From positions 24,242,001-24,306,000 of the forward strand of contig NC_068569.1 of the NCBI RefSeq assembly GCF_025698545.1: DNA of 64,000 bases. The letters are read 5' to 3'. Shown here piece after piece: positions 37,273 to 47,572 of the stretch. The DNA is from Gossypium raimondii (Eukaryota; Streptophyta; Magnoliopsida; Malvales; Malvaceae). The translations under genes and the position numbers were made by a program. Under the pieces are notes generated by a model. That model was not told where the DNA came from, ran no database searches, and saw only the letters and a program-made list of their open reading frames with translations. Every line of letters starts with the position of its first letter. The first letter of the stretch is position 1.

Positions 37273-38662
37273 AGGGTAAACTTCCTAGTTGGTTACTCAA
37301 TTTTTAGAGTGCTTTTATTTTGGTTACCTAAAATAAAATCCTTGTAATTTGGTCACCCAACTTTTAGGGCACTTTCATTTTAATCACCCAAGCATTAAAT
37401 TTCTAACGGTGGTTAACTGTAAATGCCACATCATTTTTGCACTTTCATTTTGGTCACCCATAAAATATCTTTTTAAAGTATTGGTTGGGGTAAAAAAAAT
37501 CAAGGATTAGAGTGAAAAATAGTACAAACTAAAATAATACAAAAAAATTTGTCAAATTGTACTTGTTTATCCCATTGCTGAAAATTCTAAATTTGGGTTT
37601 TGAAATATACAATTTTAAATATTAAGATTCAAAATTATAGTAACAAATTGGTTTACATTATTAATGGATAAAATTTTTCAACAATTTATTTAATTTTGGT
37701 TAAAAATAATAATTTATTTTGATGTTTTAAAATTATTTTAAAAATTATCAATAAAAATATTGTCTTTAATAGTGTTCCACAAAACACAAATTCTTTTTGA
37801 TTATATGATTTTGAATCATCCATGCTAAGCTAAAAGTAAAGAAAAATTCTTAAAATTAATTAATTTTATCTTCCATTCCAAACAAAACTCATCATTTTTT
37901 TTATCATATCTTTACCCAAATGTAGAACAAGCAATTAATTTAATTAATTGCAAGTATCTTTTCTTTTACTTTTACATTAGTATAGAAGATTCGAGAAGTT
38001 TAAATTTCATAGATAATTATTAAATATGAGTTATTTGAGTTGATTTTGTTAAGGATAATTTAGAAACATAAAATAAAATTTTAAAATTTAAAAGAAGATT
38101 AAATTATTATTTTTTATAACTAGGGGAGGGGAAGGGGCTGTGACTTGGAATTGAACCTAATATCTTATACTTACAATATAATGCTCTGGCCATTAGGTTA
38201 AGAGGTTGTTGGCTAAATGAATTAATTTTAATATTATAGTAACAAATCGTTTAACATTATTAATGGATACAAAATTTTCTACAATTTATTCAATTTATTT
38301 TGATGTTTTGAAATATTAAAAAATTAAAATTTTCGACAATGGGAAAAACAAGTGCAAATTAACAATTTTATGTATTATTTTGGTTTCTACCGCTTTTTCA
38401 CTTTAATCTTTAATTTTTTTACCCCAATCAATACCTTAAAAAAAATATTTTTTAGGTGACCAAAATGAAAGCAACCTAAAAATTGGGTGATTAAAATGAA
38501 AGTGTTAAATATGGTGTGGTGTGCACAGTTAACCGCCATTAGATATAATAATGCCCGAGTGATTAAAATAAAAGAGTTCTAAAAGTTAGATGACCAAATT
38601 GTAAAAATTTCCAAAATAAAATCCGTTTTAAAAGTTGGGTTACCAACTACATAATTTAACCT
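37273..38662. repeat. 1.4-kb foldback with long inverted arms
   Basis: The left arm starts AGGGTAAACTTCCTAGTTGG. The right arm reversed starts AGGTTAAATTATGTAGTTGG. They track each other through TTTGGTCACC, ACTTTCATTTT, GGCGGTTAACTG and GGGGTAAAAAAA for about 270 bp. A further ~90-bp segment (about 37640 and 38237) is in direct orientation. A SINE head (38125-38213) lies inside. No transposase frame. Confidence 0.65.
38125..38213 (-). repeat. tRNA-like SINE head inside foldback
   Basis: The minus strand reads TAACCTAATGGCCAGAGC, then AGGTTCAATTCC. Related to the copy at 37189-37262. Confidence 0.45.
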
Positions 38663-38826
38663 AAATTTGATATATTAATAGATTATGCTCGGTACATTTT
38701 TCATATATACACCGACTATGTTTTTTGCATCATATAGGACATTCTTACTTACATTCTGCACACAAGAAAAGGCTATTGATCAGTTTCTCTCTTGAAAGAG
38801 TTAAAATTCCCTCTCTTTGACCCCAA

Positions 38827-39743
38827 ATGATAATGAAAGACAGTTCCTGCTCTTATTTTCATCCCAAAGAAGGTGTTGGGGTATGCCCTTTGTGCTTGAA
38901 TGAGAGGCTTCTTATCTTAGCTTCAACCACTAGCAGTGACACCCATAGATTTGTTCAACCTGTTTCTCACATAAAATCTCCCAAGTTCTTTGCTTTTACC
39001 TCTCTTCTCAATCGTCTTCAGTTCAAGCATTCCAAATCTCAAACTTCTTATGATCCTGATGATGCTGCTTCAACCCCTCAAGCAGGTAATTTTTCCTATT
39101 TCAACATAGTTCAAGCAGGTACATTTACCATTATTGTTGGACCAAGCACTTCATTCGTATCAAAAATCATAAAGACAAGAAAGATTATACAATTTTTCTA
39201 CTCTCAATCCACTACGGGGCCTTTTTTTCGTGTCATTTTTTGCTAAATAATGTTTTCAGCATATAAAACTCAGGTAAAGATAACTTTTCCTTCTATATAA
39301 TTTTAGTTTTTTAGGGACTTAGACCTGTATGAATCAATTAAGCTAAATCCCGAGTTTGACATCACGACATAGATGTCGGAATTCAGACTCCAAACTTGTT
39401 AGATGTCGGTTCTTATAGGTGAGTGCATGAAATTTAGGCTAAATTCCGGTTTCATGCTCCAAAATTTACTTTGGCAGACTCCTTTATCTCAATCAAGTTT
39501 GAAGAGGACGGTGTTGGTTCATGGGAAACAGGCGAAGTTACAAAGGTCTCACTTGAGCACTGCACCAAGTCTTGGAACCCCACCACGACCCAGAATCAAA
39601 GGGAGGCCAATAAAAGTGTGGTAGAACAGGTCAAACCACGCGGTTTGCTTAGGTGGCAAAAGCGGATAGGCCACTTGTTCCAACTCATCAAAAGTGGAAG
39701 AGGTCCAGCAAGCCAAAAGTGTGCCACATTGGCAGCAAGGTAG
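38827..39743 (+). CDS. Small plant-specific protein, two exons (38827-39085, 39478-39743)
   Basis: The coding frame joins exon 1 (259 nt) to exon 2 (266 nt) through a GT...AG intron of 392 bp with donor GCAG|GTAATT and acceptor TTTGGCAG|AC. The product is 174 residues, or 172 if the second ATG (38833, MKDSS) is used, which looks more like relatives I recall. Residues 1-35 contain a Cys motif (YFHPKEGVGVCPLCLNERLL). The middle is Ser-rich. Exon 2 begins DSFISIKFEEDGVGSWE and continues into a basic end with LLRWQKRIGHLFQLIK. I recognise this as an uncharacterised plant family and do not know its function. The last ~18 residues (SGRGPASQ...) differ from what I expect: text resembling the family's C-terminus continues in another frame (see findings), so the gene may be frameshifted at its 3' end. 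Confidence 0.65.
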
Positions 39744-40704
39744 AGGGAGCCAAGGTGATGAAGAGGGACTGAATAAGGACTCTAACAAAGAGGACCAAAA
39801 ATAAAGAGTTCCTTTTTTGTTGTTATGCTTTGTTGTATAGAAAAGGGACGCAAAAGCTTTGTCCACTACTCCACTATATCAATTTGTGTCATCGGATAGT
39901 GCTTTCGGCTTAAAGTTCAATAAACTACAACTCACAATAATACTTGTCGATGATACCTCTTATCATTTATTCCGGTGCAAATTCCGGTCGGTATCGATTT
40001 TACCAAAATATGGTGTATGGACCGATACTAAAGAATTAATTTTAAAATTAAAATTTATTATTTATTTTAAATTTATTTAATTATGAATTGTTATATACAT
40101 AATATGAAATGATTTTATTGTTTAATTTATGAAATAATTTGCAAAGCATATTAAAAATATTTTATGCAGTTGATGAATTTTTTTATCTTAAAATTCACAT
40201 ATGGTGAAATTTAAATTTATACCTCTAACATTTTTAAAATATTTTCTTTCGACTTTAACCAAAACTTTATTTTTATGAGCATTTTATATTTAAGATTTAT
40301 TTAATTTTATTATTTGATATTTATAAATACTTTTATTTACATATATCAAATGTTCTTTTAAATCGCAATAATTTGAAATGATAGACCGAAATAGACTAAT
40401 ATTGACACGTACCAAAACAGGTAGAAATATTAGAACTCATAAGTCAAAAATTTACATTATAAAAATTTTGTTTGTACCTTGAGAAGGCTATATTTTATGT
40501 TTGATTTAAATACTTCAAATCTCATATCTATCCTTGCTAACATATTCATATCAGACACGTACCATTATATGATCCCGAGTCTTCGTAACAAAGAAAACGG
40601 AGAATGGGGGGACTCGAACACTATAGAGAATAACAATCCGACAAGAAAACGCTTCACGTAGATAACGCAATTACAAGAATGATGAAGACAGCATTCTAGT
40701 AGAA
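39744..40704. other. Intergenic spacer between convergent genes
   Basis: No further gene seen. 39744-39800 looks like out-of-frame continuation of the upstream gene's coding sequence. The rest is AT-rich and non-coding. Confidence 0.5.
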
Positions 40705-42525
40705 TCACATAGAATGTGGAGTGCCGAGTTCTTCGGCAAATGAAGGTTGTAGGGCTCGGATTCGAACATCAAATTTTCTACGAGTAGAAGCTTCATTACT
40801 GGACAATGAATCCGATCCATCTAATACAAGAGGGTGATCGGAAGTTCTATCATCATAAGCATTTCCAATATGGTTGCCACATTTGCGGCAAAGAAGTTTG
40901 GTTCTACGGCGGAACAAACCCCACGAATGCTTTGAAAAGTAAGGACCCCATCGGAACTCATCAACTTGAGTAAATCTGCTCTCATCTATACTAAAGAATG
41001 ATATAATCCCTCTCTTTATTGATTTTCCGTATTTAGAGCCAATTGTTGTAGTGTTTCGACTAGAGGAACTTAGGTTTAGCTCATACCCACAAGAACCACA
41101 ACTGCAAAAAGAATGGTTTCCACCATTTTATCGTCAGGTGTACAATGTTAAGAAGAAAAAAATCCAATCTGATGCTTATACTACAACATCAGGACGTTCA
41201 CCGAGTAAGGTATCGTAGTTTGTAATACTTGGAGCACCGAAAAGCCATAAAGAAAGAAACAAACTCTAACTTTGGTTTCCACTTTGAGATGCTTAAATGG
41301 ACGACAACCAACTAGAAGTAAACAGAATAACAACAATCACATTGGAGTTTATCGCCAGCCTTAGTAACCGACCAAATATAGAAAATTAAGAACTATCAGT
41401 AGATGCCAAAGGTAGGGAAATCAAATTACAGCTCAGCAACCGATGAAAAATCGAATCCGATCAGATGTTTCATTACCACATATCTATAAACTATCAAGCA
41501 TGCTAGAGAATCTGAAAAATTCAAAGTTACCATAAACGTTTCATAACTACATATGTACTGACTATGAAGCAAACTAGAGTATCTGAAGAATTTGAAGTTA
41601 CCATAAATGCAAAACAACATAGATAATCAGTTCTTGAACATCCTAATATACCTGTAAGATAAAACAGTTTTTATGGTGAATATCATCGGCCATTAAACAG
41701 AATATTATCCCAAGAAAAGAAAACCACACAAAAGTTAGCTAATTCCGAATCCCAGCCTCCCCAATCCATAAATTTTGACAGTGATCAAGTATTCTGCTAC
41801 TGCTGCAACATTCTCATTGACCGACCTATGTTGCTCCGACCCGGACACATATTCAAACATGAGTGGATATGATCATTCAAATACACATAAAAAATTAGTA
41901 AAAGGAAAACTGAACTTGCTCTTGTCGGACAAATACTCGTATTCCTCACCCACCCAAGTAACATAGGCATTGACCGTGGTGAAAGTTAAACAACTGGTTT
42001 TGCACAGAAATCATAGGGACTAAGCCAATTTTACTCAGGTTAACAAGCATTGTAAAACAAGGTAGGTACTTTTTATGTGATCTTTGAAGATAATATATGT
42101 GTGTGTATATATCACCGTTGTCACAGCAAGTGGTCCCAATAACCAATCTTATCAAACTCCAATTAACAGTTAATAATTAACTCTTGGTTAATCTAAACCA
42201 GTCCCTTAGTCTACAATCAATGGAAACAAAGCTAAAAACATAAAACTTTACACAAATTAACACAGTTAGACACGGTTAACACAGTCAAGTTCTTGCATAA
42301 ATCAACAAAAAAACAACAAACCCAGAAAGAGTTATCACATAACAAACAAAACACAGAAATCAAAAACCAAAATTTTTAAACATCCAATTCAACAAAAAGA
42401 AGCAATCAAAATTCAGGCCCACAAAAGGAAAGAAAGAAAGAAAGAACAAACCTGTAAGTTACGTGTCTTTGAGAAGCAGAAGAAAGAGAATGATGGAGAT
42501 TTCCAATAAACATCGATTTCTCCAT
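40705..42525 (-). CDS. At4g08330-like uncharacterised chloroplast-annotated protein, two exons (42525-42452, 41101-40705)
   Basis: Exon 1 codes MEKSMFIGNLHHSLSSASQ and ends within a codon (TAC AG). The donor is GTTTGT, and the acceptor before 41101 is TTTTTGCAG. Together they give 471 nt, 156 residues. The product has CGSCGYELNLSSS near residues 26-38, KRGIISFF and DEFRWGPYF in the middle, and a second Cys pair in LLCRKCGNHIGNAY. The paired CxxC motifs suggest a zinc site. The whole pattern matches my memory of the Arabidopsis At4g08330 family, annotated as chloroplastic with unknown function. A 1.35-kb intron is non-coding and holds a ~75-bp direct repeat (about 41460-41610). The frame is clean and both splice junctions are canonical, so the gene is probably functional. 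Confidence 0.85.
41455..41612. repeat. ~75-bp direct repeat in intron
   Basis: GTTTCAT.AC.ACATAT, ACTAT.AAGC, CTAGAG.ATCTGAA and AAGTTACCATAAA.G appear twice in the same order. Confidence 0.65.
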
Positions 42526-43738
42526 TGGTTTTTCTACTTCCCACAGAATCAAAAGCTCAGACAATGACTGTGACGGTGATGGAGATGAAAAGAACCCAAG
42601 CTCTAAGTTCTAATTGAGGGGTTAACTGTTGGGTCGTCGGCTTAGAAACGTGTCAACCTGAATCAGAAGTGACCTTAACGCCTATTTTTCAGGGCAGACT
42701 TATAGAATAATCAAAAAAGGAAGTTCCAAAAACAGCAGCTGTTTGTAGAACAGCAAAAACAAGGCTCTTTGTTGAAAATGGAAAATTAGTTTATGGCTGT
42801 CCTTTTTGACGTAATTTATAACCAAAAAAGAAAAAAGTAGAGAGTTTTTTTTTTGCCAAAATTTAAATATAATTAGCTATCATATCAATTAAAAACTATT
42901 ATGCCATTTCTCTAACATAAAATTAATGGATTAAACCAAAAAAGATACCTTACGTCACGAAGAGGACATTGGTCCGGTACCATAAAAAATTTACATCGGA
43001 ATCATACTCTAACTTGAGTTTAAATTAAACTCTAGTAAAAAAAGTAAAGATGATAGAAGAGACTCACTCCAATCCATCCTTCTATAAATATCCCCTCCTC
43101 CATCTTTGTTAGCTCTTCATACCACCATTACACATTACAAAATCTTGTATAACATAATTATCTAAATAATTAAGGGTGTTGGATTTGGTTAGATTGATTT
43201 TTTTTTTTGTAGATTTTTTGAACCGTTGTGGTTTTCAATTTTTCATTTTAGATTTTTAATTTATTTTAGCAAAATGAATTTTATTTTATTTATTTTTGTG
43301 TTATTTGGTGAAGTTCCAAAGTATTTTCTATAAATATCTTTAAAAAAATAGTTTTTCTTGTAAATAAAAATAAGATTTATTATTTGCATTAATCTTAATA
43401 CAAATTGAATATATTTAAAACCGCTAAATATGGAAATTTAGTTGGTAAAAAGAAAATATAATAAATATTTAAGTGAGAAATAATAATTTGGATATCCCAT
43501 CATTATCAACAAATTCAAATATCTAAATATCCAAATTTATTATCATAAAAGTAAAAGACATCCATTACCATCGTAATTTACATTAAACATGGTTTGGGTA
43601 TGTTAAAGTCAACATATGTACTATTTTCTCTTGTACATAAATTTACAGTGATACCACATTTTGAACTGAAAAAGAACTTCCTGTATGAAATCAATGGAAA
43701 ACAAAATGATTGCTTTAAGATGGAACCAAGTCTTCCCG
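42526..43738. other. Spacer holding the promoter side of the At4g08330-like gene
   Basis: 42526-43140 is upstream of the minus-strand gene. CTATAAATATCCCC at 43082-43095 is a plus-strand TATA-like motif with no gene recognised downstream. 43140-43738 is AT-rich and contains the 3' flank of the TLC gene. Confidence 0.4.
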
Positions 43739-45867
43739 TCATTCGTGGCGTTTCGGATTATTCTGCTGTGGTTTCTTCTCTTTCTTGAAAGCATTGAAGA
43801 GGTCGATGCCGAGAAAAGCATTAAGCAAATTCATTCCTGCCATTCCGAGCATGGCAAGTGGCCATTCGATACCCTTTTCAAACTTGGAAGCATCTTTGAT
43901 TAGCTTTCCGGTAATCAGAATGTGTGATACGAGTCTAGTGAAAACGAACATGATCCAATTAAGAATCCATTCAACCTTCACGACTCGGCTCTCGGCATCA
44001 CGAACACCGGCCATCCGCCTCAGTTTCCTCACATGTAGAAAGACGGAATGCAGCTGCAACGTCGGAGCAAAAGGTTAACCTTTTAGCATTCCACAACAAC
44101 GTCAACAACCTTGCTAGCATTGCCATTAATAAAAACTAAAACTTCTCCGAATCTAAACATGATTTTGAGAAAAACCAATTAAGTCGCTTACAGTTTTCAC
44201 ATATCATAAATATCAATATAACAATGAAGAACACCACATCCCAATTCTTTAAAAACAAAGGGCGAAAAAAGATCCCTCATGTGCAACCTATGTTACTCAG
44301 ATGCATATGAAGAGACGACTTCAAGCTGTCCTAACAAGACATATCCAACAACAAGATGTATGCCTCACCAATGAATATTGGTCTACCCGCCACATGTTGA
44401 ATTTTAACCGTTTCCCTAATCCCATCTTAGTGACTACCAAACAACACTACAAGCTACATATAAGTTTAAAAAGTGTAATTATTTATCTTGAACTATAAAC
44501 ACGTCCTACTAAAATTATGTTTCATTAGCAACCTGTATAATTCTTTCAACTTTTTGGCCGAAAAGGAATTGAAACATACCTCACAAATGAGAGTGAGAAT
44601 AAGATAGTTGATGGTTATACGTCGATACAATGCAAGGGTGAAGCAAATAAGGAGTACTAGATGATGGGTTAAGATGGAAGGGATAAAGCCACTATATAGT
44701 CGGTACTGCAGCATATCTTGCTGATCATACGCGAAGTAACCACATGAAAAGCAAAGAGCCTGGTATGCCCATGGCCAGGTACCCTCAACAAGTTCCTTAT
44801 GCTCAAACATCCTCTTGAAACTGGTTAAGGACCATTGATTAAGCAGAATGAAAACCACTGCAGAGAAAGTAGATAGAAAACAGAATTTAAGAAACCCGAT
44901 CAAGGAACAAAACCACTCGGAAACACAAGGATTGATAAGAAGAAAGGTCCATATGCATAGCCTTGCTTCACATGGGAGCTCTTGCTTTCATCCTTAAGAA
45001 GTATAGCTTACTCATTAAAGATGTTAAGACGCTCTTTACTCGGCGTCGACTTGCTGCACCACTCTTCATCTAGTAACAAGCCTATGAAGAATATCTTCAA
45101 TTCATATATATAATTGGTTTGTTATCAATACGGATTATCCAACACCACCTAAGCTTGAAGTGATGTTCTTAGCAATACATTCCTATGTGTATATATATAT
45201 TTGAAATTTCCAGTTTGTGCAATTTAAATTGTGTGTCTTTTAATTTATTTAAATTTAGAATTTACATGTTAGTCACCAAATTAACTCTTAAAATGTAAAA
45301 CTCAAATGCAGTGTTTTTGAATATATATATATAGGCCTTTAAGTCCAAAATATCCAATTTCTAATATAGTATACATAATGTTTTCTAAAAGCAAATTCAA
45401 TAAAATGGGTCCAAAATAGCTAACTTCAGACCTTCTAAATTCCCAAGAAAAAACAATAAAAGCCAAAAAAGATAAACCCCAAATCTCTGCTATGATTAAG
45501 GAAACCTAAGCAGACAATAAAGCTAAATAGACAATAGAATACAAGGAACGAAAAAAGATACAAAAACCCAAGTCAGAAATATGAAATCAGAAAGGCAAAA
45601 GTGAAGGGAAGGGGAACCTGAAATGGAAGTAACGGCAGAGTGAAGGAGAGAAACAGAGGTGTTAACAAAGAGAGGGTCACGAGAGACGGAAAACCTAATG
45701 ACCCAATTGGCAAATTGGTAAAAGAAACCCCCAGCAAAGATGTAAAGGAGGTCCCTCCGCTTGTTGAAGAGGATTTGGAAGAAAACAGAGATCACCCAGA
45801 GAAGCAGAGTCGCTGAGAAGAAAGTGGACACTTTGGTGGTGCTGGAACTTTGATGTGTTGGAGGCAT
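43739..45867 (-). CDS. TLC-domain membrane protein, three exons (45867-45618, 44857-44580, 44053-43739)
   Basis: Three exons of 250, 278 and 315 nt join in frame through GT/AG introns (donors TCAG|GTTCCC and GAG|GTATGT; acceptors CTCTGCAG and GTTGCAG), giving 280 residues. I chose the ATG at 45867 (MPPTHQSSSTTK) because hydrophobic segment 1 (about residues 15-34) follows directly. An upstream in-frame ATG at 46083 would add a basic, Arg-rich leader. Hydrophobic segments then lie near 41-58, 70-90, 113-127, 140-160 and 163-175, with more in exon 3. GYFAYD (123-128) and the His pair in ILTHHLVLL (148-149) are typical of the TRAM/LAG1/CLN8 (TLC) fold. The C-terminus is basic and lysine-rich (FKKEKK). 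Related to the Arabidopsis At5g14285-type proteins, from memory. Probably an endomembrane protein with a lipid-linked role; the substrate is unknown. It is the intact source of the TLC scraps nearby. Confidence 0.85.
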
Positions 45868-46249
45868 TGCTGTGGCTGTTTGTGAAACAAGAATGGAAGG
45901 AGGAAAGCGAGAGAGTTTGCCGCTTTGAATCCTGAAAAAGGAAGGAAGATTAGATTGCTTATGTAAACGCGCAAACTTACTCCGCCTGTCCACTTGTCGA
46001 ATGTGCGGCCACGTTAGAGCATAGGGACGTGTTTTAAGTAGGATTCTACGAAATAAAGAAATTTGGTGAAAAAATGACGCCATTAGTCAAGAGTTGGTAA
46101 AATCGAGTCTTCTCAAGAAAAATTAAGATTGGAGACAGTTTAACATGCTATTCAACTTTTTCGACTTAACCTTGATGTTCTTATAGCGATTTCTTGCCTA
46201 ATGTCTATTATATGGTCTAATCACGTTGTGAAAGTTAAAAAGGTACCGC

Positions 46250-46577
46250 AAATTTAATCATTATCTTATAATATTTGACAAAACAACTTTAGATACATGT
46301 TATGTAAATGTAAAGGAGGGTTTGTATTTTATAAAAGTTGAGGCATTAGATTATATAAAATTTAAAAGAGATTAAATTTTGAGCATAATATGAGGACTCA
46401 AACTCAAATTTGGAAAAAGTAAAGTGATCGTGGTTGAAATTAAACCATTAAAGCTTAAACACTTGCATGTAAGGAATGCCTAAGGCCTGAAACTTAAAAT
46501 AGAAACAAAAAGATTAGATAAACCAAAATACGTACGCAATAGATTTAGGGTTGGATAGCTGTGTATAAGTGTTGATT
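46250..46577. other. Unmatched replacement patch downstream of RING copy 1
   Basis: Sequence here has no counterpart in copy 2, where the equivalent position holds the end of the RING domain. No ORF or repeat border recognised. Confidence 0.5.
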
Positions 46578-47153
46578 TTATAATCTGAACTCCTGTAAGC
46601 AAATGGCACATTCATCCTCTCTCTTCGTCATTGAATCCCATTTAACCCTTTCCAGACCTTCAATCGATGACCTACTTGCTGGCGTGAAGTTGAACACAAC
46701 GTTCATCAATAATTCATCAATCAACTCATCATCATAATCAATATCATAAAGCAACTCATCATCATAGTCAATATCATCATCCTCGATGATGTTCACATCA
46801 ACAACTATGTCCACAACCACCTCTATATTTATTACTTTAAGCCCAAGGTTCATTGGGTTGCTATTTGCATCCCTCGCAAAACGTAAAATGGGAGGAACGG
46901 CAGCGAACTCAATGAATTCTCGAGAAACTCTTGAATGAGGAATTATGCAGTCAGTGATGTCTCGATGATTTAGTTTAGACAAAAACATATCTCGATCAAA
47001 AATCAGGCTTTGTTCAAAGGTATCTACAGTGATTTCGGAGTTGAGAGATGGAACATAACGAAACTCTATATCGATGTTGAAAACATTATCATCAATTTCT
47101 TCTAAGTCGGGCTCGTTTTCTTGCCTAATATTCACCTTGTAACATAAAGCCAT
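46578..47153 (-). pseudogene. RING-H2 E3 ligase gene, copy 1, RING domain truncated
   Basis: A 191-residue frame from ATG 47153 (MALCYKVNIRQENEPDLEE). The N-terminal ~110 residues are an undescribed domain. An Asp/Glu-rich repeat follows (DIDYDDELLYDIDYDDEL), then ECAICLQEF, which is the start of a RING-H2 domain. The frame runs into unrelated sequence and stops after only the first Cys pair, so no zinc-binding RING can form and ligase activity is not expected. The N-terminus is intact, in contrast to copy 2. Single exon. The N-terminal part could still be translated and bind a substrate. Confidence 0.75.
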
Positions 47154-47334
47154 GGTAGTATTTTGAATTTTTTTTCTTTGTTATGATATGATTTTGAAAG
47201 TGAAGAAATAATACATTTATAGATAAATGTGTTTTAATTATACTCTAATTAGGAATTCAATAGAGAAGTTGAAGTTGGAATTAAACACTGTTCTTATATG
47301 ATTTTTTTAAAAAAAATTGTTAACATGATTTTGA

Positions 47335-47572
47335 GAAAAAACTTTGCTAGCATTGCCATTAATAAAACCTAAAATTTCTCCGAATCAAAACATGATTTTG
47401 AGAACCAATTTGGTCGCTTACAGTTTTCATATATCATAAACATCGATATAACAATGAAGCACACCTCATCCCAATTCTTTACAAAGATCCTCCATGTGCA
47501 ACCATGCGAAAAGTAAAGAGCCTGATATGCCCATGGCCAAGTACCCTCGACAAGTTCCTTTTGCTCAAACAT
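47335..47572 (-). pseudogene. TLC gene scrap (intron 2 plus part of exon 2)
   Basis: Plus-strand text GCTAGCATTGCCATTAATAA, CATATATCATAAACATC and AATGAAGCACACC matches TLC intron 2 at 44110-44230. CCCATGGCCAAGTACCCTC (47530-47548) matches exon 2 at 44768-44787. On the minus strand it codes FEQKELVEGTWPWAYQAL. An internal deletion removed about 450 bp between the two parts. The scrap ends at GCTCAAACATC, where BOR coding sequence begins. Confidence 0.8.

Noticed and set aside
39549..39866. 105-residue minus-strand frame
   Set aside because: Antisense to exon 2 of the plus-strand gene, with no known domain.
43785..44078. 97-residue plus-strand frame
   Set aside because: Antisense to TLC exon 3.
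45868..46083. Upstream in-frame extension of the TLC protein
   Set aside because: The added ~72 residues are basic and unlike a membrane leader. The region is replaced in copy 2 and the shorter start fits the fold. It could still be a targeting peptide.
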